Positions 51,838 through 60,490 of a stretch of 64,000 nt of DNA are shown in pieces. Source of the DNA: Bog-473 sp963717455. GTDB taxonomy: Bacteria > Actinomycetota > Acidimicrobiia > Acidimicrobiales > RAAP-2. The first letter of the stretch is position 1; each line of letters starts with the position of its first letter. The notes below the pieces were generated by a model. The model was not told where the DNA came from, ran no database searches, and saw only the letters and a program-made list of their open reading frames with translations. The stretch covers positions 3,968,001-4,032,000 of the forward strand of contig OY970336.1 of assembly GCA_963717455.1 (NCBI GenBank). The letters are read 5' to 3'. The position numbers and the translations under genes are program-made.

Positions 51838-53039
51838 GCCGTCGCGGCGACGCCGCGCGCCAGCAAATCCCCGACCTCTGATTCGGTGTAGCCGAGTTGG
51901 TCCAGGACTGCCTCGGTGTCGGCTCCTAGGACGGGCGCAGGGCCAGCAACCGGCAACGGGCGGTGACCGAACCTGACGGGAGGGCCGAGCACCCTGTAGC
52001 CGCCGGCCGTAGCGTGGTCGAGGGTTTGGACGCTCCCCAGCGCCGCCACCTGAGGACCGCTCAGCACCTGGGCAAGGTCCTTCACCTCGGTGGCCGGTAC
52101 GCCCACCTCGGCGAACCGGGACAACCACCCCTTCGTAGTGTCGCCAGCGAGGAGGCGCTCGATCTCGGCAGTTAGCTCGTCCCGGTGGGCGACCCGCGCC
52201 GCGTTGTCGGCGAAGCGGGGGTCATCGGGCAGGTGCTGAGCGCCGAGGACACCGCAGGCCCGGTGCCACAAGTCCTCAGAACCAGTACCGGCCAGGATCA
52301 GCCAGCCGTCGAGGGTGCGGAAGCTGCCATAGGGTGCGAACAACGGCGAGTGGTTCCCGAGCAGCCCCGGAACCGGGCCACCGGAGAGCACTTCGGCTGC
52401 CACCGACGTCAGGCTTCCTAGGGCGAACTCGAACAGCGACGTACTGACGAGCTGTCCTGAACCGGTGGTCTGTCGGTCCAGGTGTGCTGCTAGAAGTCCC
52501 ATCACACAGGTGATGCCTGCACCGATGTCCAGCACTGGCGCTCCCACCTTCACCGGTCCGCACGCCGCCGCCCCGGTGAGGCTCATCAGCCCGCTGTCGG
52601 CCTGGAGTACGAGGTCGAATCCACCTCGCTCAGCGTCCGGGCCGATCTCTCCGTATCCCGATATCGACCCGTAGATCAGTGCGGGGTGGCGTCGGTGAAC
52701 GCCCTCGTAATCGAGCCCGTGGGCCGAAAGCCGCCCCGGTCGCGTGTTCTCCACCAGAAAATCCGAACAGCCCAACAGGCGCTCGACCACTGCCCGCCCA
52801 TCGGGGTGACGGAAGTCCACGACTAGGCTGCGCTTGCCGGAATTGAGGGACAGGAAGAGCACCGTCTGATCAGTGAGACGCCGCGTACCCTGCTCCCGGT
52901 AGGGATCACCCTCGAGCGGCTCCACCTTCACGACATCTGCGCCTAGCCCCGCCAACAGGGCGGTAGCGTACGACCCCGAGACGAAGCGCGTGAGGTCCAG
53001 GACGCGCAGTCCCGAGAGCGGCCCGGACTTGGTTACCAA
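51834..53039 (-). CDS. Class III (CaiB/BaiF) CoA-transferase
   Basis: 401 aa. The start appears to be TTG 53039, overlapping the mutase stop (TAA at 53033-53035). LSGLRVLDLTRFVSGSYATALLAGLGADVVKVEP is the family start, with NSGKRSLVVDFRHPDGR, the CoA-binding YGSISGYGEIGPD, and FDLVLQADSGLMSLTG carrying the catalytic Asp. It moves CoA between a donor thioester and a carboxylic acid, probably making the CoA substrate for the mutase encoded just upstream. Confidence 0.92.
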   Translation of the reverse strand: MVTKSGPLSGLRVLDLTRFVSGSYATALLAGLGADVVKVEPLEGDPYREQGTRRLTDQTVLFLSLNSGKRSLVVDFRHPDGRAVVERLLGCSDFLVENTRPGRLSAHGLDYEGVHRRHPALIYGSISGYGEIGPDAERGGFDLVLQADSGLMSLTGAAACGPVKVGAPVLDIGAGITCVMGLLAAHLDRQTTGSGQLVSTSLFEFALGSLTSVAAEVLSGGPVPGLLGNHSPLFAPYGSFRTLDGWLILAGTGSEDLWHRACGVLGAQHLPDDPRFADNAARVAHRDELTAEIERLLAGDTTKGWLSRFAEVGVPATEVKDLAQVLSGPQVAALGSVQTLDHATAGGYRVLGPPVRFGHRPLPVAGPAPVLGADTEAVLDQLGYTESEVGDLLARGVAATA

Positions 53040-54661
53040 GGGTCGGGCTCCCGGAACTCACCGAACTCCTGGCGGAAAACGTCGGCCATCTCCCCCACGG
53101 TGGCACCGACCCGAGCCGCCTCGATCAACGGTGGCATGACGTTGGCACCGGCCGCGGTCTCGGCTCGGAGGCGCAGCATTGCGGCGGCGTGGCTCGCCTG
53201 ATCCCGGGCCGCCACTCGCTCCCGGGTCCGTGCCACCTGGCGCTCGGCGGCGGTCGTATCGGCCGAAAAGAGGGCCGGGGGACCAGGTTCGGCCTGGCCG
53301 GTATGAATGTTCACTCCGACCTTCGGCCGTTCTCCGCTGGCCACCTGGCACTCGTACCGGTAAGCCTGTTCGGCGATCCATCGCTGGGGCAGGCCCTGCT
53401 CGATAGCCGAAGCGGCGCCACCTGCCGCTTCCACCTCGGCAAGCACCTCCCTTGCCGCAGACTCGATGGTGTCGGTGAGGTGCTCCACGAAGTACGAGCC
53501 GGCGAGCGGGTCGGCGGTGCGAGCAATCCCCGATTCCAGGGCCACGATCTGCTGGGTGCGCAGTGACAGCGTTACTGCCTCCTCGCTCGGGATCTCGAAG
53601 GCCTCGTCGTACCCCATCACGTGCACCGACTGCGCACCGCCGAGAACCGCGCCCAGGCATTGGATGGTCGACCGCACCACATTGTTGAGGGGTTGCTGGG
53701 CGGTCAAGGTGGTTCCAGCGTTCCCAGAGAAGAACCGAAGTCTGCCCGACTCTGGACGCTGCGATCCGTAGCGGGTCGTGGCGATCCGGTACCAGAGGCG
53801 GCGGGCGGCCCGGAGTTTGGCCACCTCCTCGAACAGATCCATTGTGGTGGCGAAATGGAACGAGAGCCGCGGCGCGAACTCGTCGAACGGCAGGCCTCGG
53901 CCTACCAGCAGATCGCAATACTCGACGGCGTCGGCCATGGTCAGGCCGAGTTCGGTGATGGCGTCGCACCCCGCCTCCCGGGCGTGGTAGCCGGTGATGG
54001 AGATCGGGTTGAACCGGGGCAGGGCGCCGGTGGCGAACGCCACCACGTCGGCGACCAGGCGCAGGGAGGGTCCGGGCGGGTACACGTAGGTCTTGCGGGC
54101 CAGAAACTCCTTCAGAATGTCGTTCTGCAGAGTGCCGCTCAGCCTCTCGTATCCGACGCCTTGGCGTTCGGCAGCGACGAGGTACGCGGCAAGGATGATC
54201 GGTGCGGTGGCGTTAATGGTGAAGTTGACCGAGACGCTGTCGAGCGGCAGCCCCGAGAACAGTTCGACCATGTCCTCGGCGGTGTCGACGGCCACGCCGA
54301 CCCGACCGATCTCTGGCCGAGCCAGGGGGTGATCCGAGTCGTAACCCAGCTGGGTCGGGAGATCGAATGCCACCGACAGGGCGGTCTGACCCTGGGACAG
54401 AAGAAAGTGAAAGCGCTGATTGGTCTCCTCCGCCGAGCCGAAACCGGCGAACTGCCGCATGGTCCACGGCCGGCCTCGGTACATGGTCGGGTACGGGCCC
54501 CGGGTGAACGGAGGCTGGCCGGGGGCGCCGAGCCGCTGGGTCAGTCCGATGGCTCCACCTGGGACGTCGTCCGCCGTGTAGACAGGCTTCACTTCGACGC
54601 CAGAGTCCGTGCGGACCGTCGGGCGGGGTCCAGCGTCGGCGCCACCGGGGGCGGTGCTCAC
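53033..54661 (-). CDS. B12-dependent acyl-CoA mutase, large (catalytic) subunit
   Basis: 542 aa from GTG 54661, overlapping the small-subunit stop by GTGA. Methylmalonyl-CoA mutase family barrel: PYPTMYRGRPWTMRQFAGFGSA, LSVAFDLPTQLGYDSDHPL, GTLQNDILKEFLARKTYVYPPGPSLRL, and ISITGYHAREAG with His226 of the active site and Arg201 in PSLR. It lacks the C-terminal B12 domain, encoded separately next door, as in 2-hydroxyisobutyryl-CoA and some other mutases. By my alignment the substrate-pocket Tyr of methylmalonyl-CoA mutase is Phe84 here, so the substrate need not be methylmalonyl-CoA. Confidence 0.93.
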   Translation of the reverse strand: MSTAPGGADAGPRPTVRTDSGVEVKPVYTADDVPGGAIGLTQRLGAPGQPPFTRGPYPTMYRGRPWTMRQFAGFGSAEETNQRFHFLLSQGQTALSVAFDLPTQLGYDSDHPLARPEIGRVGVAVDTAEDMVELFSGLPLDSVSVNFTINATAPIILAAYLVAAERQGVGYERLSGTLQNDILKEFLARKTYVYPPGPSLRLVADVVAFATGALPRFNPISITGYHAREAGCDAITELGLTMADAVEYCDLLVGRGLPFDEFAPRLSFHFATTMDLFEEVAKLRAARRLWYRIATTRYGSQRPESGRLRFFSGNAGTTLTAQQPLNNVVRSTIQCLGAVLGGAQSVHVMGYDEAFEIPSEEAVTLSLRTQQIVALESGIARTADPLAGSYFVEHLTDTIESAAREVLAEVEAAGGAASAIEQGLPQRWIAEQAYRYECQVASGERPKVGVNIHTGQAEPGPPALFSADTTAAERQVARTRERVAARDQASHAAAMLRLRAETAAGANVMPPLIEAARVGATVGEMADVFRQEFGEFREPDPW

Positions 54662-55086
54662 ACCGCCCCCGCGATCCCGAGGATGGCGGCGACAACCGAG
54701 GGCAGGCTGCTGCCGACTGGGAAGACCGCCGCCACGCCGAGGGCCCGGAGCGCCGCGACGTCGCCGGGCGGGACGGTGCCACCGATGACCACCGGGATAT
54801 GGGCCAGGCTCCGTGCCTCGCGGGCCTGCAGGACCTCGCTCGCGAGGGCCAGATGGGCGCCCGAGAGGACCGAGAGCCCGATAACGTCGACGTCTTCCTC
54901 GGCGGCGGCCGACAGGATCTCCTCCGAGCTGCGGCGCAGCCCCAGGTATAGGACCTCGGCCCCGGCGTCGCGCAAGCCCATCGCCACGACCTTGATGCCG
55001 CGGTCGTGCCCATCGAGCCCCGGCTTCGCCAGCAACACCCGGTGAGCCCTGATCCGGACGTCTGGTCCGGGCGCAGTCCCGACCAT
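54658..55086 (-). CDS. B12-binding small subunit of acyl-CoA mutase
   Basis: 142 aa from ATG 55086. The cobalamin motif D-x-H-x-x-G is LDGHDRG with Asp25, His27 (lower ligand) and Gly30; SVLSGAH and VVIGGTVPP complete the binding site. Small subunits like this pair with a separate large subunit as in HcmB or archaeal methylmalonyl-CoA mutase. One-base overlap with the upstream M20 gene and GTGA overlap with the large subunit show tight co-translation. Confidence 0.95.
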   Translation of the reverse strand: MVGTAPGPDVRIRAHRVLLAKPGLDGHDRGIKVVAMGLRDAGAEVLYLGLRRSSEEILSAAAEEDVDVIGLSVLSGAHLALASEVLQAREARSLAHIPVVIGGTVPPGDVAALRALGVAAVFPVGSSLPSVVAAILGIAGAV

Positions 55087-56294
55087 CAGCCGCTGGGGGT
55101 GCCGGCGAGGGCTAGCGCGGCGAATCCGGCATAGATCTGGGTGGCCTCGTGGATATCTGTCACGCTCAGGTGCTCGTCCGGGCAGTAGACCGGCGGCCCT
55201 CCGGGTCCGAAGATCACCGTGGGTACCCGGGTTCCGAAGCTGGCGGTGTCTCCGAGCCAGTTCTCTGCGACCGGGTCCGGCAGCGGACCGCCCCGAACCG
55301 CCGCCACCGCCTCCCGCATGGTGCGGACCACCTCGCTGTCGGCTGCAGCGAGATAGCCTGGCTTAGCGTCAGCCAGCTCGACCGATCCCTCGAAGCGCGG
55401 GTCGGCCAAGCGGGCCTCCTCTAGGCAGCGATCGACCTCGGCACGCACATCGTCCACGGTGACCCCCGGCTGCGGTCGGCAGTCCACCCGGATAACGCAT
55501 TCGTCGGGGATCATCGAGGGTCCACCGGGCGGCAAACCCCCGTAGACGCGCCCAGGAACGACGTAGGTCTCGGCGCCGAACAGCTTCAGGACTGACTCGT
55601 CCACCGGCGGTTCATAGTGCGATCTGTCAAGGCTCAGGATCGCCTGAGCCGCTAACACGTTGGCGTTGACCGCGAGGTCCTTGTGGCACGTGTGCGCCGA
55701 GCGCCCACGCGCCGTGACGTCAAAATAGTACCGACCTCGGTGTCCGAGGCACACCCTGTTGTCGGTCGGCTCCCCGAGCACACACAGGTCTGCCACGTGG
55801 TGGTCGAAGTAGGCGATGGATCCGCGCTGGTCCCCCATGTGATCCGACACTGCCGCCACTGCCAGCGTACCGCCCGACATCGCACCGCTGCGCGCCACGG
55901 CCTCGGCGGCCACGATCTGGCAAGCGAGAGCTGCCTTCATATCCATAACGCCGTGGCCGTACACGGCACCGTCGATCAGTTCGCCTGAGAAGGGCGACGT
56001 CCGCTGCCAACCCTGGGACACCGGCTTCGTATCGAGGTGCCCGGTCAACACCACCCGACGTCCCGGTCCGAAGCGGACCTCACCGACAGCATTCGGCCGG
56101 TCGGGCAGTACCGGCTGGAGCTGTACCGCCTCGAAGCCTGACTGTGACATCACGTCGGCCAGGAACTCGGCCAGGCGGCCCTCCTCGCCCAGGATGCTCG
56201 GGATACGGCAGACCTGCCCCACCAGGTCCACAGCGCGCCGGAGGTCGACCTCTTCCAACACCCGCGCAACGAGCCCACTGCGCTCCTCTGCCAT
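55086..56294 (-). CDS. M20-family peptidase-like protein with altered active site
   Basis: 402 aa from ATG 56294 (MAEERSGLVARVLEEVD); an ATG at 56354 is possible. ArgE/DapE-like: VVLTGHLDTKPV (His, Asp) and GHGVMDMKAALA (bridging Asp), then AAVSDHMGDQRG where the family has the Asp-Glu-Glu catalytic/metal pair, and VLGEPTDNRV, GRSAHTC, and YCPDEHLSV (last His). The base-acting and metal Glu are His and Met here, confirmed in the DNA. It may be catalytically altered or a binding protein. First gene of the mutase operon. Confidence 0.85.
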   Translation of the reverse strand: MAEERSGLVARVLEEVDLRRAVDLVGQVCRIPSILGEEGRLAEFLADVMSQSGFEAVQLQPVLPDRPNAVGEVRFGPGRRVVLTGHLDTKPVSQGWQRTSPFSGELIDGAVYGHGVMDMKAALACQIVAAEAVARSGAMSGGTLAVAAVSDHMGDQRGSIAYFDHHVADLCVLGEPTDNRVCLGHRGRYYFDVTARGRSAHTCHKDLAVNANVLAAQAILSLDRSHYEPPVDESVLKLFGAETYVVPGRVYGGLPPGGPSMIPDECVIRVDCRPQPGVTVDDVRAEVDRCLEEARLADPRFEGSVELADAKPGYLAAADSEVVRTMREAVAAVRGGPLPDPVAENWLGDTASFGTRVPTVIFGPGGPPVYCPDEHLSVTDIHEATQIYAGFAALALAGTPSG

Positions 56295-56495
56295 CGACAC
56301 CGTCTCCGATCTTCTAGCTGCACCTCGACTCGACCCGGAGGAATAGTATCTCATACATCAGATATAATGTGCCGAGAATGACCGGCAGGTGCCGGGGCTT
56401 GGCATCTCCAATTGGGAGCGGCCAGTCCGTCACGTCGGTGGAGGCAAATCGGTGAGTAGGAAGAGAACCATCCGACTGCGGCGGGAGCACTGACG
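56295..56495. promoter_or_regulatory. Divergent promoter region with candidate GntR site
   Basis: Between the M20-mutase operon and the amidohydrolase gene. The A/T-rich core at 56344-56368 stands out in this GC-rich sequence. TATCT (56347-56351) and AGATA (56360-56364) form an inverted repeat with an 8-base spacer, and TATAAT (56363-56368) fits a plus-strand -10. A minus-strand -10-like TACTAT overlaps 56344-56349. The GntR/FCD regulator encoded at 57970 is the obvious candidate to bind here. Confidence 0.5.
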
Positions 56496-57926
56496 GTGAC
56501 CCTGCCGCAGGACCCAGTTGCCCAGGGCGACCGTCGGCGCGCGGACGTTGTGTTCTCTGGTGGTTGGGTCCTGACCCTCGACGGGCAGCGCCGGGTCTTT
56601 CGCGAAGGCGCCGTCGCCATAGCTGGCACCAGGATCGTCGCAGTCGGTGAGGCATCCGAGGTCACCGCCCGATTCGCGTCGACCACGGTCATCGACACCA
56701 GTGACAAGGTCGTCCTCCCGGGTTTGATCAACGGGCACCGTCACCTTTTGGCGACTCCGAAAGGAGCGCAACCCGACGGCAACGTCACCCTGGTCAATCT
56801 GCAGGACTTCGTGTACCCCGCCTTCGCCTCACTCAGCGAGGAGGACCTGCACGCCTACACGCTGCACGCCACAGCCGAGATGATCCGGTTCGGCACCACG
56901 ACCTTCGAGGAGCCGGGCTGCGCGCACCTGCCGGCGGTGCTGGAGGCCATCGACCGGTCGGGCATGCGGTGCCGCGTTGGGCCGTGGACCTGGGACCAGG
57001 GGGGCGTGGCCGGCGACAACTGTCCCGACTGGCTCCGTCTAAGCACAGCGCAGGCGGTTGCCCGGCTGGAGAAGGGGATCGCAACGGTGCGCAACTTCCG
57101 ACATCCTCGCATCCTCGACGCCGTCACCGTAGAGGGCGTCGGTACCTGCTCCGACGAGCTCACCGTCGCCGGGGCCCGCCTAGCGGTGGAGGCTGACTCG
57201 CTGTTCGTTTTGCACAAAGCCACCAGCGAGCAGGAAGTGCGGCTGGAACTAGAGGCCTTCGGGCATCGCCCCGTTGAGCACATGGACAAGATCGGCGCGC
57301 TGAACGACCACGTGCTGATGAACCATGTCACGGCGATGGAGGATTTCGAGGTAGGGCTCATCGCCGATCGCGGTGCCCGGGTTTGCCAGAACCCGAGCAC
57401 AGCCCTGAAACTCTCCAAAGGTACGACGCAGAGCGGGCGCTGGCCGGAGCTGCTGGCCGCCGGTGTGCCCATAGCCCTGGGCACCGACGGCGAGAACGCT
57501 TCCAACCATCACGACCTCAGTCGGGCGATGTACCTCGCTGCGCTGCTGCCCCGGGATGCCCGCCGGGACCCGTGGGCCGTCACCGCCGAACAGGCCATCG
57601 AGATGGCGACCATCGGAGGGGCCACTGCCCTTCGGATGGACACGGACATCGGGAGCCTCGAGGTGGGCAAACAGGCAGACATCACTGTCTTCGATACCGA
57701 CGATTTCGACTGGCGGCCCCTGCACAACCCCGTTTCGAGCCTGGTCTATGGCGCCACCGGGTATTCAGTCGACACCGTCATCGTCGGCGGCACCACCGTT
57801 CTGGCCGGCGGTCGCCATACGATGGTCGACGTTGGTGAGGTTCGCGAACGGGTCGAGGCCATCGACCGCCGGGTCCTAGGGGAACTCGGGTTGAAGCCCG
57901 CCCCGGCCTGGCCGGTGGTGGGCTGA
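56496..57926 (+). CDS. Amidohydrolase (deaminase/ring-hydrolase type)
   Basis: 476 aa from GTG 56496. The subtype with one metal: VLPGLINGHRHLLAT (HxH ligands), FVLHKATSEQEV (third His), LMNHVTAMED (His), and ALGTDGENASNHHDL (catalytic Asp). The C-terminal ADITVFDTDDFDWRPL is the second half of the beta-sandwich. The closest-looking relatives are cytosine deaminase, TrzN/AtzA-like chlorohydrolases and guanine-type deaminases, acting on nitrogen heterocycles. The exact substrate is open. Starts divergent from the mutase operon, 43 bases before the regulator gene. Confidence 0.88.
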   Translation: MTLPQDPVAQGDRRRADVVFSGGWVLTLDGQRRVFREGAVAIAGTRIVAVGEASEVTARFASTTVIDTSDKVVLPGLINGHRHLLATPKGAQPDGNVTLVNLQDFVYPAFASLSEEDLHAYTLHATAEMIRFGTTTFEEPGCAHLPAVLEAIDRSGMRCRVGPWTWDQGGVAGDNCPDWLRLSTAQAVARLEKGIATVRNFRHPRILDAVTVEGVGTCSDELTVAGARLAVEADSLFVLHKATSEQEVRLELEAFGHRPVEHMDKIGALNDHVLMNHVTAMEDFEVGLIADRGARVCQNPSTALKLSKGTTQSGRWPELLAAGVPIALGTDGENASNHHDLSRAMYLAALLPRDARRDPWAVTAEQAIEMATIGGATALRMDTDIGSLEVGKQADITVFDTDDFDWRPLHNPVSSLVYGATGYSVDTVIVGGTTVLAGGRHTMVDVGEVRERVEAIDRRVLGELGLKPAPAWPVVG

Positions 57927-57969
57927 GCTGGCTGCCGGTGGATGAAACCAATGCGAGGGGAACGGGTCT

Positions 57970-58704
57970 ATGAGCGCATCACAAAATAAAGCAGTTCGGT
58001 CAGCGCCCGCGAGCGGACAGCTTACATCGCTAACGGGGAGCCGGGGGCGCCAGAAGCTCACCGACCGGGCCTACGACGAACTGAAGGCGGCCATCCTCGA
58101 CTTGCGGCTGCCGCCGGACACACCGATGCGCGAGGCCACCCTTGCCGAGGACCTGGGGATCAGCAAGACCCCGGTGCGCGAGGCACTTGCCTGGCTGGAG
58201 CGCGACGGCCTTGTGGAGACGCAAGTCTTCAAAGGAGCGGTGGTCACCGGCTACTCCCAACTGGACCTGGAGGAGATCTACGAGCTTCGGGAGGTTCTGG
58301 AGGTGGCCGCGGCCCGTCAGGCGGCAGCCAGCCTCGACGAGATCACGGCGGCGACGCTACGCCATCTGTCCGATGAGTGCCGCGCCGCGGTACGAACGGG
58401 CCGGGCCAAGCAACTCGCCCGTCTCATCGGGCAATTCGACACGGTCCTCTTCGACAGCTTGCGTAATCGCCGCATGCAAGCTGTAGTGGCCAACCTTCGT
58501 GACCACCTCGTCCGGATCGGGCACCTGACCGAGGAGATCCCCGGACGTCTGGAATCGTCGGTAGAGGAGCACGACCGAATCGTGCAGGCCATCATCGCCC
58601 GCGACGCCGTTGCCGCCGCTGAGATGATGCGACGGCACATCACGAGCGTGCGCGACGACCAGCTGCGAGCCACCCTGCAGAAAGCGTCCGATCAGCACGG
58701 CTAG
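57970..58704 (+). CDS. GntR-family regulator, FadR/FCD type
   Basis: 244 aa from ATG 57970. Winged helix with TLAEDLGISKTPVREALAWLERDGLV at about residues 57-82, then an all-helical FCD domain (LEEIYELREVLEVAAARQAAA, LIGQFDTVLFDSLRNRRMQ, VEEHDRIVQAIIARDAVAAAEMMRRH) with the Asp/His metal- or ligand-binding positions of FadR-type regulators. Likely senses a carboxylate pathway intermediate. Its stop shares the palindrome CTAG with the stop of the convergent FMN oxidase gene. Confidence 0.93.
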   Translation: MSASQNKAVRSAPASGQLTSLTGSRGRQKLTDRAYDELKAAILDLRLPPDTPMREATLAEDLGISKTPVREALAWLERDGLVETQVFKGAVVTGYSQLDLEEIYELREVLEVAAARQAAASLDEITAATLRHLSDECRAAVRTGRAKQLARLIGQFDTVLFDSLRNRRMQAVVANLRDHLVRIGHLTEEIPGRLESSVEEHDRIVQAIIARDAVAAAEMMRRHITSVRDDQLRATLQKASDQHG

Positions 58705-59939
58705 TCCGGCGTGCTGATCGGGTGGGTGGCCGGACGCACGGTATCGCGGTCCACTTCGCTAATGGTTCGGCATCCGAGGAGCGCCATGTTGCGCCGCACC
58801 CCGGCGTCGAAGAGAGAGAGCACTCGTTCCACACCGGCCTCCCCGGCCGTGGCCAGCCCATAGAGGTAGGCCCGGCCAGCCATGCATGCACGAGCCCCGA
58901 GGGCCACCGCTTTGAGGATGTCGCCCCCGCTGCGCACACCTCCGTCACAGATGATCTCCGTGCCCGCTCCCAGTGCGTCGGCTACCCGGGGCACTAGATC
59001 CAGGATCGCCGGAGCACCGTCGAGCTGCCGCCCCCCATGATTGGAGAGTGCGATCGCCTCGATGCCGGCGTCAGCGGCAATCCGCGCGTCGGCGACGGTC
59101 TGGATGCCCTTTAGGACAATCGGACCCCTCCACTCTGAGCGGAACCAATCGAGGTCAGCCCAGGACAAAGAGGGGTCGAATTGGGCATTCACATATTCGG
59201 CCAGGTTTGCCGCGGCGCTGCCGTCAGGAGCCGAGGTCCCCACCAAGTTGGCGAAGGTGATCGGCTCGGCCCGCACGAACGTCCAGGTCCAAGCCGGGTG
59301 CAGCAGGCCGTCGGCGATCGTACCCAGCCCGATTTTGGGCGGCAGGCTGAACCCTCGCCTGACGTCCCGCTCTCGCCTGCCCAGAACCGCCGTATCGACG
59401 GTGAGGACGATCGTCTCGAAGCCACATTCGGCGGCCCGAGCCAACATGTCACGAACGAGCCCGCGGTCCTTCCACACGTACACCTGGAACCACTTGGGTC
59501 CCTCGCTTACCGCCGCCACCTCGGCGATGGACCGGGTGGCCAGCGTGGACAAGGTGTAGGGGATCCCGGCCCGAGCGGCCGCCCGAGCCACGTCGAGCTC
59601 CCCGGCCGGCGTGACAATACGGGTGAACCCAGTTGGCGCCAAAACCAGCGGGATGGGGAGCAACCGGCCCAACAGAGTGACGGACGGGTCGATCCGGTCC
59701 ACAGCCCGCAACACCCGAGGACGGAACTCCAGCTGCTCGAAGGCAGCGACATTCCGGCGCAGAGAGATTTCGTTCTCCGCCCCGCCGTCGACGTAGTCGA
59801 AAATACCCCGGGGGAGCCGCCGCCTGGCCGCTCGTCGAAGGTCGGCGACGTTGGCCGCCCTCTCGAGCCGCCGTCGCGTCGGGTCGAGCTCCAACTTCCG
59901 GAAGCGGACCACTGACCGTAGGGTCGAGAGACCGCGCAC
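58701..59939 (-). CDS. FMN-dependent alpha-hydroxyacid oxidase/dehydrogenase
   Basis: 412 aa from GTG 59939. LPRGIFDYVDGGAENEISLRRN at the N-terminus, LAPTGFTRIV, and the catalytic ALSNHGGRQLDGAPAILDL with the active-site His, plus DGGVRSGGDILKA near the FMN phosphate. This is the lactate/glycolate/mandelate oxidase family, related to lactate 2-monooxygenase and LldD. It oxidises a 2-hydroxyacid to the 2-oxoacid. Last gene of the operon starting at 63952; the usp gene ends 3 bases upstream of its start. Confidence 0.9.
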   Translation of the reverse strand: MRGLSTLRSVVRFRKLELDPTRRRLERAANVADLRRAARRRLPRGIFDYVDGGAENEISLRRNVAAFEQLEFRPRVLRAVDRIDPSVTLLGRLLPIPLVLAPTGFTRIVTPAGELDVARAAARAGIPYTLSTLATRSIAEVAAVSEGPKWFQVYVWKDRGLVRDMLARAAECGFETIVLTVDTAVLGRRERDVRRGFSLPPKIGLGTIADGLLHPAWTWTFVRAEPITFANLVGTSAPDGSAAANLAEYVNAQFDPSLSWADLDWFRSEWRGPIVLKGIQTVADARIAADAGIEAIALSNHGGRQLDGAPAILDLVPRVADALGAGTEIICDGGVRSGGDILKAVALGARACMAGRAYLYGLATAGEAGVERVLSLFDAGVRRNMALLGCRTISEVDRDTVRPATHPISTPD

Positions 59940-59941
59940 GG

Positions 59942-60475
59942 CTAGGGCCAGGGGTAGTCCGCCGGCGCCTCCAGTACTCCGGCGCTCGCGTGTCCGAGGA
60001 GGACGCGGGTGATGCCCCACCGCCAGGCCCGGTGTCCACCGCCGACAACCACACCGATGGCGTCCGACGTCATGGCCGCCCGGGCGAGCTGCACCGGCGC
60101 TCGTCCGACGCTCCAACGGAAGGTCAGCCTGGGAATGCGATCCCCGGCGCGGTCGTACAGGCGAGCCCGAACGGTGGCGATGTCTGCCTCCCTGGTCTCC
60201 AGACAGACCCCGCACGAGTAGGGGTCCGGCGCGGCGGCCACGATCGGCCGACACACGTAAACGGCGTGAACGGTCACCGGCAGGGCGCCGCAGATGTGGC
60301 AGCACAGGGCGAGGGCGTCGGCGCTCGACCGGGAGTTGGTGAAGCCCAGCACGAGCCCAAGTGGTCGGACGTCGCTAGTGCCGGCGAGATCCCGGCTACA
60401 ACGCGCACGCGCCACAGCGTCGATGGCCGCCGTGACCTCGTCGAGACCGACTCCGGACAATGCTCGATCTGCCAC
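59942..60475 (-). CDS. Universal stress protein-like protein
   Basis: 177 aa from ATG or GTG at 60475. LGLVLGFTNSRSSADALALCCHICGALPVTVHAVYVC is a UspA-type first half, and AAMTSDAIGVVVGGGHRAWRWGITRVLLGHASAGVLEAPADYPW the second, with a modified G-x-x-G-x(9)-G-S/T loop, so ATP binding is uncertain. Four Cys near the middle (CCHIC, SCGVC) are unusual. Lies between the FMN oxidase and RidA genes of the same operon. Confidence 0.75.
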   Translation of the reverse strand: MADRALSGVGLDEVTAAIDAVARARCSRDLAGTSDVRPLGLVLGFTNSRSSADALALCCHICGALPVTVHAVYVCRPIVAAAPDPYSCGVCLETREADIATVRARLYDRAGDRIPRLTFRWSVGRAPVQLARAAMTSDAIGVVVGGGHRAWRWGITRVLLGHASAGVLEAPADYPWP

Positions 60476-60490
60476 TGCGGTGACGGCCCC

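Noticed and set aside
55087..56500. B12 riboswitch upstream of the mutase operon
   Set aside because: The 200-base leader has no B12-box-like sequence and no room for the fold; not seen by eye.
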